The notes: a model not told the origin generated them from the sequence alone. DNA of 64,000 bases from Peribacillus saganii (GCF_003429095.1 NZ_QVTE01000026.1:1-64000); one strand, 5' to 3'; positions 1-9,369 are shown, numbered from the stretch's first letter. A program made the numbers and translations.

Positions 1-1
1 A

Positions 2-661
2 AGCAATGCGCCGTTAAATTATAAGAGTACGATTACGGTAGAACAGGGCGGCAAGAAAACGTATGTGACAGTGACCGTGGGATCGAATCCAGCAGATACA
101 CTGGCAAGTATTGCACCTGACCTGACGGCAATGACCTTGTCTCCGGGCAGAACTCATCAATTGGCCATCACGGCGACCATTGGGGATGGAAGCACGAAGG
201 ACGTAACACTGGGAAGTACAGGTACGAAGTATACAAGCAGTGCGACAAATGTAGCGACGGTAGGGACAGATGGAGTGATTACGGTTCCAAGCAATGCGCC
301 GTTAAACTATAAAAGTACGATTACGGTAGAACAGGGCGGCAAGAAAACGTATGTGACCGTGACCGTTGGATCAAATCCAGCAGATACACTGGCAAGTATT
401 GCACCTGACCAGACTGCAGTGACCCTGTCTCCGGGCAGAACTCATCAATTGGCCATCACGGCGACGATGGGGGATGGAAGCACGAAGGACGTAACTCTGG
501 GAAGTACAGGTACAACGTATGCAAGCAGTTATTCGAACGTGGCAACGGTAAATGCCAATGGTTTGATTAGTACTCCAGCGAATGCTCCAAAGAATTATAA
601 AACAACCATTGCAGTGAAAAATGGTGGAAAAACAGCATATGTGACAGTAACAATAATTTAG
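2..661 (+). CDS. C-terminal part of Ig-like (Big_2-type) tandem-repeat surface protein
   Basis: The reading frame is open from the left edge, so this is the 3' end of a longer gene whose start lies outside the window. It consists of about two and a third copies of a 96-residue unit. Each unit has the pattern LASIAPD, LSPGRTHQLAITAT, GDGSTKDVT, a YxSSxxNVATV strand and a closing G-G-K-x-x-YVTVTV strand, which resembles bacterial Ig-like group 2 domains of adhesins and S-layer-associated proteins. The last unit is the most diverged and ends the protein, with no LPXTG motif or membrane anchor. A strong terminator follows. Function beyond a repetitive extracellular surface or filament role is not visible. 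Neighbouring genes are flagellin and another large repeat protein. Confidence 0.8.
   Translation, partial: SNAPLNYKSTITVEQGGKKTYVTVTVGSNPADTLASIAPDLTAMTLSPGRTHQLAITATIGDGSTKDVTLGSTGTKYTSSATNVATVGTDGVITVPSNAPLNYKSTITVEQGGKKTYVTVTVGSNPADTLASIAPDQTAVTLSPGRTHQLAITATMGDGSTKDVTLGSTGTTYASSYSNVATVNANGLISTPANAPKNYKTTIAVKNGGKTAYVTVTII
81..650 (+). repeat. Tandem 288-bp (96-aa) coding repeats
   Basis: The start of the unit (GGATC followed by AATCCAGCAGATACACTGGC) recurs 288 bp later, at about 81 and 369. The DNA of neighbouring units is nearly identical over most of the length. Such high DNA identity suggests recent duplication or recombinational homogenisation. Further units must lie upstream of the window. 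Confidence 0.85.
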
Positions 662-741
662 ATTTATTGTCAGTGTGTTGGGAGAAAAGGTACAAAGGTA
701 CGATTCTCGCATGTCACAACAGCTTAGTTATATTTCTTAAA

Positions 742-772
742 GGGGACCTTAGGAAACTGAGGTCCCTTTTTA
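742..772 (+). terminator. Rho-independent terminator after the Ig-like repeat gene
   Basis: Stem GGGACCT/AGGTCCC with a 10-nt loop, followed by a run of six T. Confidence 0.9.
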
Positions 773-820
773 TAGATTTCGAAGTAACGCACGTCTTGGT
801 AACAGAGAGGAGGATGCGAA

Positions 821-2437
821 GTGAGGATTAATCACAATATTAGTGCTTTAAACACTCACCGCCAATTATCTACAAATAGTTTAAAAACTAATGATTCAAT
901 GGGGAAATTATCATCAGGATTACGCATTAACCGAGCGGGTGATGATGCAGCGGGTCTTGCCATTTCTGAAAAAATGCGTGCTCAGATTAGAGGATTGGGA
1001 CAAGAACAAAGAAATATGCAAGATAGTATTTCAATGCTTCAAACCGCAGAAGGCGGCATGGAGGAAATTCATGCCTTGCTGCAAAGAGGCAGGGAGATAT
1101 CGGTTCAAGCGAAAAATGACACGCTGACAGACAATGACCGCAAATCCATACAGGGAGAAGTTGATCAAATTGTTAGAGAAGTGGACCGTATTGCGAACAG
1201 CACTGAATTTAATACTATTAAAGTATTAAACGTTACATCTTCTGCGGATAATGCAGAACAACAGAAGGCTGTCGAAGCATTACAGAAGCACTGGCTGAAA
1301 AACAGCGAAGATTTGGTGCTCGCCCATTACGGCCTGCAGGCAACGACTGACGATGCCCCCCTAGACATCCAGTTCATCCAGAACTCAGGCGACGGAAGAG
1401 TAGCATGGGTACAGGGTTCTTACTATACGACAGGCACGGATGGAAGATATATCAATCAAAAATTAGTGTTAGATATGAGCGATTTCTCTCCTGTTTCTAT
1501 GCCTAATGGTGGTGGATCATGGATTTCAAATGATCGGATAATTGCCCATGAAATGACACATGCCATCATGGGCAGGACGACTAATATGCGAGACCTTCCT
1601 ACATGGTTCATAGAAGGAACGGCTGAGTTCATTGCAGGTGCTGACGAACGTCTAGCAGGAGACTCTAATAACGGAGCAATTTTTGCTGCACTAAAGAACG
1701 AAATTGATTCTTGGGACAGTACAAGTGCAGATTATTCAGCCGCTTATGCCGCAGTAAAATACTTAAATGCAAAGTTAGCGGGAGGAATTAAATCATTATT
1801 TGATGAAATTAAAGTAGGTGGAGCGGCAAAGACTCTCGATCAGGCGTTAAATGATCTATTGGGAACAACTGGCGGAGCGACGGCTTTCCTCGCCGACTTT
1901 AAGGCTAATGCGACTCTAGCCAACTCCAATATTACTTTGGGTGATACTGATACAGGAGCAATTGGCGGTGGTGATGACAACACCACGGTTCCTGATACCA
2001 TCAATACAGATTTACTAAATCCGTTAACAGCGTTTGTGGAGAAGTGGCCAACCTTTAGCACGGGACCCACAGCCATGCGAGCTGGACCAGGGATTAACAT
2101 TGAACTGGTCAATGTAACGAGCAAGTCTTTAGGTATCGATAATATTAACATCTTAAATAAAACAGATGATAACATATCCATCTTTGATGGAGCGATTGCC
2201 TATGTATCTTCTGAACGTTCCCGCCTAGGAGCTTATCAAAACCGTTTGGAAAAAGCCATGGCTGTTTCGGCTATTTCTGAAGAAAACCTTACTCAAGCTG
2301 AATCTCGTATCCGTGATGTTGACATGGCGAAAGAGATGATGGATCAAACTAAGAAATCTATTCTTTCTCAAGCTGCTCTAGCTATACTGGCTCAAGCAGA
2401 TCAACAGCCACAAGGCATGCTTCAATTACTTCGTTAA
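821..2437 (+). CDS. Flagellin with internal zinc metalloprotease domain (flagellinolysin)
   Basis: The N-terminal ~140 residues ([16 protein letters not shown]..., [23 protein letters not shown]) and C-terminal ~90 residues (YVSSERSRLGAYQNRLE..., ESRIRDVDMAKEM, ending QPQGMLQLLR) are ordinary flagellin D0/D1 segments, so the protein should be exported and built into the filament. The variable middle (about residues 145-370) is a protease: HEMTH at 243-247 is the HExxH zinc site, and WFIEGTAEF at 262-270 supplies the probable third glutamate ligand, as in gluzincins. This is the architecture of flagellinolysins, in which the filament displays thousands of proteolytic subunits; that role is known for the family, not shown here. 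Start is GTG with GAGAGGAGGA 6 nt upstream. Its own terminator makes it monocistronic. An obvious sigma-D promoter was not found directly upstream. Confidence 0.93.
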   Translation: MRINHNISALNTHRQLSTNSLKTNDSMGKLSSGLRINRAGDDAAGLAISEKMRAQIRGLGQEQRNMQDSISMLQTAEGGMEEIHALLQRGREISVQAKNDTLTDNDRKSIQGEVDQIVREVDRIANSTEFNTIKVLNVTSSADNAEQQKAVEALQKHWLKNSEDLVLAHYGLQATTDDAPLDIQFIQNSGDGRVAWVQGSYYTTGTDGRYINQKLVLDMSDFSPVSMPNGGGSWISNDRIIAHEMTHAIMGRTTNMRDLPTWFIEGTAEFIAGADERLAGDSNNGAIFAALKNEIDSWDSTSADYSAAYAAVKYLNAKLAGGIKSLFDEIKVGGAAKTLDQALNDLLGTTGGATAFLADFKANATLANSNITLGDTDTGAIGGGDDNTTVPDTINTDLLNPLTAFVEKWPTFSTGPTAMRAGPGINIELVNVTSKSLGIDNINILNKTDDNISIFDGAIAYVSSERSRLGAYQNRLEKAMAVSAISEENLTQAESRIRDVDMAKEMMDQTKKSILSQAALAILAQADQQPQGMLQLLR

Positions 2438-2456
2438 TGTCTTAGACTAAATGAAA

Positions 2457-2487
2457 GGACTCTAGCATTGCTAGGGTTCCTTTTTTT
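2457..2487 (+). terminator. Terminator after flagellinolysin
   Basis: Hairpin built on CTAGC/GCTAGG with flanking GGA/TCC pairing, followed by seven T. Confidence 0.85.
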
Positions 2488-2615
2488 AACCCCTATATAA
2501 ATAAATATGTAATTACACATAAAATAGCGTTCTATCTCGGGTTAATATTCCTGAGCAGGGAATTATTTCACGGTAAGGGTATTTAGACCTATTTAAAATA
2601 GTAATTAAGACACAT

Positions 2616-2621
2616 TATAAT
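2616..2621 (+). promoter_or_regulatory. Probable -10 box (TATAAT) of the riboswitch transcript
   Basis: A perfect TATAAT lies about 30 nt upstream of the aptamer. The upstream -35 region (TTTAAA, 18-nt spacing) is a poor match, so the promoter call is tentative. Confidence 0.5.
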
Positions 2622-2647
2622 AGACTTAAATCATGAAAAAACCAAGT

Positions 2648-2735
2648 GAAAAAGGCAAACTATGGGAAACCATGGGACGCAAAGCCAAGGGCCTGAACCG
2701 TGTAATCTTAAGCATGGATGGCAGCCGGTTACCAC
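2648..2735 (+). ncRNA. Cyclic-di-GMP-I riboswitch (GEMM-I)
   Basis: The sequence has the conserved GEMM-I core in order: GGCAAAC, an ATGG-GAAA-CCAT hairpin with a GNRA tetraloop, GGGACGCAAAGCC, then GCCTGAACC (tetraloop-receptor side) and a second arm closing with GGATGGCAGCCGGTTACC. These are the hallmark segments of class-I c-di-GMP aptamers. It sits in the 5' leader of the giant FN3-repeat gene and is followed by an intrinsic-terminator-like hairpin, so c-di-GMP probably sets expression of that surface protein by transcription control. Whether ligand turns the gene on or off cannot be decided without folding. Confidence 0.92.
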
Positions 2736-2760
2736 AAGGGACCATAGTCTCCTAATCTAT

Positions 2761-2802
2761 GAACCTTGTTGTTTAAGGTTCATTTTCATTTGGGCTTTTT
2801 TA
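2761..2802 (+). terminator. Terminator hairpin of the riboswitch expression platform
   Basis: GAACCTT/AAGGTTC stem with 7-nt loop followed by T-rich sequence ending in six T, lying between the GEMM aptamer and the start codon at 2823. Probable expression platform; antiterminator pairing with the ACCACAAGGGACC segment is possible but not resolved. Confidence 0.7.
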
Positions 2803-2822
2803 AGGAAAGGTGAGCCAATAGT

Positions 2823-5800
2823 ATGAACAAAGTAATAATTAGTAAAACTTCCTATCTGGCGCTGCTCCTTCTTGTGCTTCAATTATTTATTCCTATAGCA
2901 AGCACAATGGCAGCAACTAACAGCAGTATTTTACCTCCAAGTAATTTGGCTGCTCAGCAGGTAACACCAGATGACGTAAAACTGACGTGGAGCTCAGTTT
3001 ATGGAGCAACTGGTTACAATGTATATGAAATTAAGGAGGGTCAACTCCTCCTCCTTGGTAAGGCTACAACGACCAGTTATAATCTGAATAACCTTGCAGA
3101 AGGGTCTTATCGGTATGTTGTGTCTACATTAAGTGTGGAAGGTGAATCGGGTCCTTGTGCACCGATTACAGTAGATATTGTTTATCCAGACATGGCCGCT
3201 CCAGCTACTTTGACGTATACTATGCAAAATGGCAATGACATTGTTTTGAACTGGGGAGCCTCCCAGTATGCTCAAAGCTACAAAATTTATGAAATCTCAG
3301 CAGGCGGCGAGAAGACAGTCCTTACTTCGGTAACATCACGTACATATACGGTGAGCAACGCTTCTGAAGGGAAGCATACATACTCCATTTCGGCGGTAAA
3401 CTCCACGTATGGTGAATCTTCGCTCTCGACTCCTGTAGAAGTCGAGGTCATTTATCCAATGATGATAGCCCCAGCCAACTTTACTTATACTGTGGCGAAT
3501 GGTAATGATGTCACGTTAAAATGGGATACTGTGCCTTATACTACTAATTATAAAATCTATCAAATTATTGACGGACAACCAGTCTTGAAAAACACGATAA
3601 CTGGTAACACAGTAAAATTTACGAACTTGCCAGCCGGTGATTATGTTTATGAAATTCGATCTAATAGTGATCGTTACGGTGAGTCGGTAGAGGCTGCAAA
3701 ACTCAATGTCACTGTGAGTAGTATAACAATGGCAACCCCAAGCAATTTTGCATATAAAATCCAAAATACTAATGATATTGTCTTGACCTGGGGAAGCGTA
3801 CCATATGCAACAAGCTACAAAATTTATCAAATCGCTGATGGTGAAAAAGTATTAAAGAGTACGGTTACGGGAACAAGCGTTACGTACACAAAAGTTCCGG
3901 CCGGTAATCACATTTACGAGGTATATTCCTATAGCGATCGTTTTGGTGAGTCAGCTGAGGGCGGAAAAGTCTCTGTGAATATAGAAGGTGTAGCAATGGA
4001 TGCACCGGCTAATTTTACGTACACTATTCAAAACCTCAATGATACAGCTCTTAGCTGGGGTAGTGTATCAAACGCCACCAGTTATAAAGTGTATCAAATT
4101 ATTGATGGCCAAAAAGTATTGAAGAGTACGGTGACAGGAACAAGTGTAACGTACACAAACATGCCGGCCGGCGACTATGTTTACGAAGTATTCTCTTTTA
4201 GTGACCGTTTTGGCGAATCGTCAGAGGGAAGCAAAGTGTCTATTACAATCGAAGCTATAACGATGACAGCACCGAGCAACTTCGCTTATAAAATTCAAAA
4301 CGGCAATGACATCGTCTTAAGTTGGGAAAGTGCAGAAAATGCAACCAACTATAAAGTGTATCAAATCGTCAATGGCCAAAAAGTATTGAAAAGCACGGTC
4401 GCAGGAACAATTGTTACATATGCTAATATGCCAGCGGGTGAGTACAAGTATGAAGTCTATTCCTTCTCTTCCCGCTTTGGTGAATCTAAAGAAGGAAATC
4501 AAGTTTCCTTCTCGCTCGCTCATCCAACTATGAAGCCTCCGACCAATTTAGTCCAGAAGGTTAACAGTGATACTGAGTTTGTTTTGAATTGGGAAACCTC
4601 TTCCTACGCAACGAATTATCGGATTTATCAGGTTATTGAAGGCAAAAAAACCTTGAAAAGCACGGTGACTGGTACAACTGTTACGTACACTAACATGGCT
4701 TCGGGTGAATATAGCTACGTTGTCCATTCGTACTCCTCCCGATTTGGAGAATCAGTCGAGGGAGCTCAACTGACATTTACTTTAAGCGGAAAAACGATGG
4801 AATCACCGACCGATCTGTCGTATACCGTGAAAAATGGAAATGATATTACCTTAACATGGTCAGCTGCCCAGTACGGTACAGGTTATAAAATCTATCAAGT
4901 TATCGATGACCAAAAGGTTCTGAAAAACACGGTAACGGGTACGACCATCACCTTTAGCAACTTACCTGCCGGAAATTACAAGTACGTTGTCCATTCGGTC
5001 TCATCGCTTTACGGTGAGTCAGCGGAAGGAGCAGAAGTGGCAATTGCGTTAGTAGTTCCTACTTTGCAGCCACCAGGAAATTTCGCATACAAGGTACAAA
5101 ATGGCAATGATGTGGTATTGACCTGGGGAGTAGCAGAGTTCGCCAACAGCTACAAAGTATATGAGCTTGTTAATGGCGAAAAAGTATTGAAGACTACGGT
5201 ATCTTCTTTGTCTACAACAATTACGAAAGTGCCAGCAGGTGAACATAACTATGTTGTTCATTCTGTAAGTACCAGATTTGGTGAATCACCTGATGGCAGT
5301 AAGATTTCTTTTAATGTGGTCTTTCCGGTTTTACAAGCACCTGGAAATCTAACATATAAAATTCAAAACGGCAATGATGTAGTGTTGAACTGGGAAGCAG
5401 TAGAATATGCAAACAGCTACAATGTGTATGAGCTTATTGATGGTGAAAAAGTGTTGAAAACAACAGTAACGGGTTTGTCTGCAACACTTATCAATGTACT
5501 GGCTGGTGAGCGAACTTATGTTGTTCATGCAGTCAGCTCCCGTTTCGGTGAAGCAGCTGACGGAAGCAAAGTTTCCTTTACAATGAACGAATATAATATA
5601 CAGGCTCCAGACAACTTAACTTATAAAATCCAAAATGGCAATGATGTGGTATTTACTTGGGGAGCGGTACAGTATGCAAACAGCTACAAAGTATATGAAC
5701 TTATTGAACAAGAAAAAGTGCTGAAGACTACGGTAACGGGTTTGTCTGCAACTTTAACTAACGTATCGGCTGATGATCACACTTATGTTGTTCATGCAGT

Positions 5801-8720
5801 CAGCACCCGCTACGGTGAATCACCTGAGGGAAGTCAGGTTTCCTTTAAGATGGTTTTTCCAATGATGCAAGCACCGGCTAATTCGACGTATAGCATCACA
5901 AACGGAAATGACCTAACGTTAAAATGGGACACTGCCTTATATGCAACAGCATACAAATTGTATCAGATTATAAATGGGCAACTTGTACTGCAGAAAACAT
6001 TGACTGGCACATCTGTATCCTTTACGAATATTCCTGAGGGGGATTATAAATACGAGGTGCACGCTGTTAGCAGCCGCTTTGGCGAATCACAGGATGGAAG
6101 CCAAATTAACCTTTCCATGGTGTTTCCGACCATGCAAGCACCGGCCAATCCAACATATAGCATCACAAACGGAAATGACTTTACGTTGAGATGGAATTCT
6201 GCCACGTATGCAACAGCATACAAAGTTTACCAAATCATTGATGGTCAGCGGGTCTTACAAAAAACATTAAGTGGTACAGCCGTCACGTTCACTAATATGC
6301 CAGAAAGGGATTATAAATACGAGATTCAATCTTTTAGTAACCGCTTCGGTGAGTCAACGAACGGAAGTGCGCTGGACTTTACATTGGTTTGGCCGGTTAT
6401 AGAACCACCAGCGCTAACAGGGACTGTTTTTAACGCTAACAACATAACTCTATCTTGGAAAACAGTACCTTGGGCAAATGAGTACCGGGTCTATAAAATA
6501 ACAAATGGGAACAGACAGCAAATTTATAAGGGAACTGCATTAAGCCAGAAGATCTACAATTTAACGGAGGATACACATTCTTTCGAGGTAACAGCATACA
6601 ATACTCGTTTTGGAGAATCGAAGCCGTCAAATCCAGTAACCGAGAAAATTGTTTACCCGGTAATGCAGCCACCGGTAGCAGTCTTGAAGCTGTTAAGTGA
6701 TACAAGTGCCAGCATTTATTGGGACTTTGTTACCTACGCAAATGGCTACAATGTATATGAAATTATTGATGGCAAGCAGATTCTATTGGCGGAAAAGGTA
6801 AATAACCTATCTTATACAGTTTCGAACCTATCATATGCGAATCACGAATATGTTGTAACTTCATATAGTAATTCGTTTGGAGAATCAGAACCATCCAACA
6901 CTGTTCTCGCGAAACTGATCGTTGACACGGAAGCACCAGTTACAACAACAAACGTTTCAACAGACTGGATGAACCAAAACCCGCTTGTTACATTAACGGC
7001 GACTGATAATGAGACCGGAGTGGCACACACATACTACTCTCTGAACGATAGTGATTTTGTGGAAGGAACATCCTTTACAGCTGAAGGAGAAGGCGTGCAC
7101 AAAGTATCCTTCTATTCAGCAGATAAAGTAGGGAACAAGGAATCAATCAAAACGATCAATATTAAGGTGGATCAAACGGCACCAGTGACCGAAACAAGTG
7201 AGATTCCGTCTGTATTCACTCAACCAGTTATATTGAAACTGAATTCAAAGGATGCTCATAGTGGGGTTTCTAAGACCTTCTATTCTATTAACGGTTCACA
7301 ATTTGTTGAAGGCACAACCCTTACAGTAGACAAAGAAGGAGCCAACCAGGTTTCTTACTATTCGGTTGACCAAGCGGGCAACGTTGAACAAGCACAAACG
7401 ATTGAAGTGAAAATCGATAAAACGGCCCCAGTCACCGCCTCTGATATCTCTGAAAGGTGGAGCAAAGAAAATGTAAATGTGACATTGTCAGCAACTGATA
7501 AAGAAAGTGGAGTTGCCAAAACCTACTACTCTATGAATGGTTCGGAATATGTGGAAGGCACATCCTTTACAGTAGACAAAGAAGGGGTCAACCAGGTTTC
7601 TTACTATTCGGTTGACCAAGCGGGCAACGTTGAACAAGAACAAACAATTGAAGTGAAAATCGATAAGACGGCCCCTATCACTACTTCTGATGTCTCGGAA
7701 AGGTGGAGCAACGAAAACGTGATGGTGAAGTTCTCACCAACTGATAAAGAAAGTGGAGTCGCAAAAACCTACTATTCTATTAATGGTTCAAGTTATATGG
7801 AAGGAACATCCTTCACATTAGATAAAGAAGGACTAAATGAAGTGTCGTTCTATTCGATTGATGAGGCAGGAAACATTGAGCAAGCACAAACAATGAAAGT
7901 GAAAATTGACAAAACGGTTCCAGTTACAATCTCTGATGCCCCTAACACATGGAGCAAAGATAATGTAACGGTAAAGTTGACGGCAGCTGATGAGCATAGC
8001 GGGGTTCATAAAACCCTCTATTCTATAAATGGTTCAGCTTATGTGGAAGGTTCAGTTTTCTCTGTGGAAAATGAAGGAGTCAACGAGGTGTCGTTCTATT
8101 CAGTTGACAAGGCAGGCAATACTGAAAGAGCACAAACAGTCGAAGTAAAAATCGACAAGACAGCTCCGGTTGTCAGTATGAATTCGAACGAGGAATACAA
8201 ACTAGGATCGAGCTTGTCGTTGCTTTATTCGGCTAACGATGATTTGTCGGGTGTCGTCTCTGAACAAATGATCGTTACCGGTCCAAACGAAACCGCTGGA
8301 AAAGTAGTAGCCAATGGCACTTCTCTTTCACTGGATAAGCCGGGCGTTTATAATGTTACTATCATTGCCACAAATGGTGCAGGCCTAACAACCACTATTG
8401 AAAAGCAATTTGTAGTATACATCCCGGCAACAATCGAAGTAACACCAAAGGTTATTAAAGGCAATAATGGTGTATTTACCGTTCGTGTGGATATTCCAAA
8501 TGGCTACAATACCCAAGGCTTTGATCTAAACACAGCTAAACTAAACGGAGTAAACGCCCTAATGAGCAACCATGGATATTATAATCAAGCGAAGAACGGG
8601 CAGTTCAAATTTGAACGATCCGATTTTACCTGGACACCATCTGAGGTGACGGTTGAGTTCCGCGGCTATCTTGACGGTTATTTAGTAGTCGGTCAAACGA
8701 CTGTTAAAGTGCAAAAGTGA
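2823..8720 (+). CDS. Giant secreted protein with ~15 fibronectin type III repeats and OmpL47-like repeats
   Basis: 1965 residues. A signal peptide (MNKVIISKTSYLALLLLVLQ..., cleavage near STMAA) is followed by about 15 FN3-like repeats of roughly 90 residues, each with the pattern APxNxTYxxQNGNDxxLxW, SYKxYxIxDGxKVLK, and a Y-V-V-x-S-x-S-x-R-F-G-E-S end. Then come about five repeats of ~85 residues (TAPVTTSDxSxxWSxxNVxVxLxATDxxSGVxxTYYSINGSxYVEG) resembling OmpL47-type beta domains, and a unique C-terminal beta-rich domain. No LPXTG, SLH or transmembrane anchor is visible. It is probably a cell-surface or matrix adhesin; the binding partner is unknown. The leader carries a c-di-GMP riboswitch, which links the protein to the motile/sessile switch. 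FN3 repeats are diverged from one another, unlike the upstream Ig-like repeats. Confidence 0.85.
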   Translation: MNKVIISKTSYLALLLLVLQLFIPIASTMAATNSSILPPSNLAAQQVTPDDVKLTWSSVYGATGYNVYEIKEGQLLLLGKATTTSYNLNNLAEGSYRYVVSTLSVEGESGPCAPITVDIVYPDMAAPATLTYTMQNGNDIVLNWGASQYAQSYKIYEISAGGEKTVLTSVTSRTYTVSNASEGKHTYSISAVNSTYGESSLSTPVEVEVIYPMMIAPANFTYTVANGNDVTLKWDTVPYTTNYKIYQIIDGQPVLKNTITGNTVKFTNLPAGDYVYEIRSNSDRYGESVEAAKLNVTVSSITMATPSNFAYKIQNTNDIVLTWGSVPYATSYKIYQIADGEKVLKSTVTGTSVTYTKVPAGNHIYEVYSYSDRFGESAEGGKVSVNIEGVAMDAPANFTYTIQNLNDTALSWGSVSNATSYKVYQIIDGQKVLKSTVTGTSVTYTNMPAGDYVYEVFSFSDRFGESSEGSKVSITIEAITMTAPSNFAYKIQNGNDIVLSWESAENATNYKVYQIVNGQKVLKSTVAGTIVTYANMPAGEYKYEVYSFSSRFGESKEGNQVSFSLAHPTMKPPTNLVQKVNSDTEFVLNWETSSYATNYRIYQVIEGKKTLKSTVTGTTVTYTNMASGEYSYVVHSYSSRFGESVEGAQLTFTLSGKTMESPTDLSYTVKNGNDITLTWSAAQYGTGYKIYQVIDDQKVLKNTVTGTTITFSNLPAGNYKYVVHSVSSLYGESAEGAEVAIALVVPTLQPPGNFAYKVQNGNDVVLTWGVAEFANSYKVYELVNGEKVLKTTVSSLSTTITKVPAGEHNYVVHSVSTRFGESPDGSKISFNVVFPVLQAPGNLTYKIQNGNDVVLNWEAVEYANSYNVYELIDGEKVLKTTVTGLSATLINVLAGERTYVVHAVSSRFGEAADGSKVSFTMNEYNIQAPDNLTYKIQNGNDVVFTWGAVQYANSYKVYELIEQEKVLKTTVTGLSATLTNVSADDHTYVVHAVSTRYGESPEGSQVSFKMVFPMMQAPANSTYSITNGNDLTLKWDTALYATAYKLYQIINGQLVLQKTLTGTSVSFTNIPEGDYKYEVHAVSSRFGESQDGSQINLSMVFPTMQAPANPTYSITNGNDFTLRWNSATYATAYKVYQIIDGQRVLQKTLSGTAVTFTNMPERDYKYEIQSFSNRFGESTNGSALDFTLVWPVIEPPALTGTVFNANNITLSWKTVPWANEYRVYKITNGNRQQIYKGTALSQKIYNLTEDTHSFEVTAYNTRFGESKPSNPVTEKIVYPVMQPPVAVLKLLSDTSASIYWDFVTYANGYNVYEIIDGKQILLAEKVNNLSYTVSNLSYANHEYVVTSYSNSFGESEPSNTVLAKLIVDTEAPVTTTNVSTDWMNQNPLVTLTATDNETGVAHTYYSLNDSDFVEGTSFTAEGEGVHKVSFYSADKVGNKESIKTINIKVDQTAPVTETSEIPSVFTQPVILKLNSKDAHSGVSKTFYSINGSQFVEGTTLTVDKEGANQVSYYSVDQAGNVEQAQTIEVKIDKTAPVTASDISERWSKENVNVTLSATDKESGVAKTYYSMNGSEYVEGTSFTVDKEGVNQVSYYSVDQAGNVEQEQTIEVKIDKTAPITTSDVSERWSNENVMVKFSPTDKESGVAKTYYSINGSSYMEGTSFTLDKEGLNEVSFYSIDEAGNIEQAQTMKVKIDKTVPVTISDAPNTWSKDNVTVKLTAADEHSGVHKTLYSINGSAYVEGSVFSVENEGVNEVSFYSVDKAGNTERAQTVEVKIDKTAPVVSMNSNEEYKLGSSLSLLYSANDDLSGVVSEQMIVTGPNETAGKVVANGTSLSLDKPGVYNVTIIATNGAGLTTTIEKQFVVYIPATIEVTPKVIKGNNGVFTVRVDIPNGYNTQGFDLNTAKLNGVNALMSNHGYYNQAKNGQFKFERSDFTWTPSEVTVEFRGYLDGYLVVGQTTVKVQK

Positions 8721-8739
8721 TAATTTCCTTAACCCTCTT

Positions 8740-8760
8740 TGCAAATAGCAGAGAGGGTTA
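8740..8760 (+). terminator. Inverted repeat after the FN3 gene
   Basis: TAACCCTCT/AGAGGGTTA stem, but no adjacent T-run, so termination here is less certain. Confidence 0.45.
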
Positions 8761-8814
8761 ACTATTAGGTAAATGGTGAAGATAGTTGTTTTTTTAAGCT
8801 GTTTTGAGGACTGG

Positions 8815-8897
8815 CCACAGAGATGCTCTTCTTGTCAGGTGGGTTAAAAAGAAACAGTAGCAGTGTAAGTTCACAAAACTGTCTCTGTGGTTTTTTC
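8815..8897 (+). other. Long-range hairpin with T-run (possible structured RNA or terminator)
   Basis: A perfect 9-bp pair CCACAGAGA/TCTCTGTGG encloses 58 nt and is followed by TTTTTTCTTTT. The enclosed sequence has its own partial complementarity. It does not match a riboswitch class that I recognise. It lies just upstream of the flaG promoter, so it belongs to the tail of the preceding transcript or to an independent small RNA. Confidence 0.5.
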
Positions 8898-8920
8898 TTT
8901 TCTCCTTACTTAAAACTCTT

Positions 8921-8945
8921 TAAAATAAGTTCTCTTCTCCGATAT
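8921..8945 (+). promoter_or_regulatory. Sigma-D promoter of the flaG-fliD-fliS-fliT operon
   Basis: TAAA, 13-nt spacer, TCCGATAT: one mismatch to the Bacillus sigma-D consensus TAAA-N(13-15)-GCCGATAT, placed 37 nt upstream of the flaG start codon. Confidence 0.85.
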
Positions 8946-8981
8946 AAGTAATGACATAATTTTTTTCAGGGGGAACCATAG

Positions 8982-9353
8982 ATGATTGATCGCGTGTCGA
9001 CAAGCGTAATTTCCTCTCACCCGAGACTTGCTAGCAATGATGGATTGGAACGCAGCAATAAACTCGAAAAAGAAACCGATTTTTCAAATGTTCAAGGAAA
9101 CGTGAAAGAACTAGCTGAAGAACAGAATACAAAACAACGAGTAGCAGAAGTTATTGAAAGCATGAATAGATTCCTGCAGCCTACACACACTTCATTGAAA
9201 TTTCAGCTTCATGAGAAATTGAATGAATATTACGTATCGGTTGTAGATGATGCAACCCAAGAGATTGTTCGTGAAATACCTTCAAAAAAGTTGTTGGACT
9301 TTTATGCGGCAATGACTGATTTTGTTGGAATCATGGTGGATAAAAAAATATAA
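8982..9353 (+). CDS. flaG: FlaG family flagellar protein
   Basis: 123 residues. The C-terminal half (LQPTHTSLKFQLHEKLNEYYVSVVDDATQEIVREIPSKKLLDFYAAMTDFVGIMVDKKI) is the conserved FlaG core, with the V-D-x-x-T-x-E-I-V-R-E-I-P-x-K motif. The N-terminal half is charged and variable, as usual. FlaG influences filament length or assembly and is regularly found just before fliD. The start codon has TCAGGGGGAACC upstream and a sigma-D promoter. First gene of the filament-cap operon; 16 nt separate it from fliD. Confidence 0.9.
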   Translation: MIDRVSTSVISSHPRLASNDGLERSNKLEKETDFSNVQGNVKELAEEQNTKQRVAEVIESMNRFLQPTHTSLKFQLHEKLNEYYVSVVDDATQEIVREIPSKKLLDFYAAMTDFVGIMVDKKI

Positions 9354-9369
9354 AGTTGGTGTGAAATAA

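Noticed and set aside
371-712. Cysteine-rich 113-residue minus-strand frame opposite the Ig-like repeats
   Set aside because: Shadow of the repetitive coding sequence; no binding site and implausible composition.
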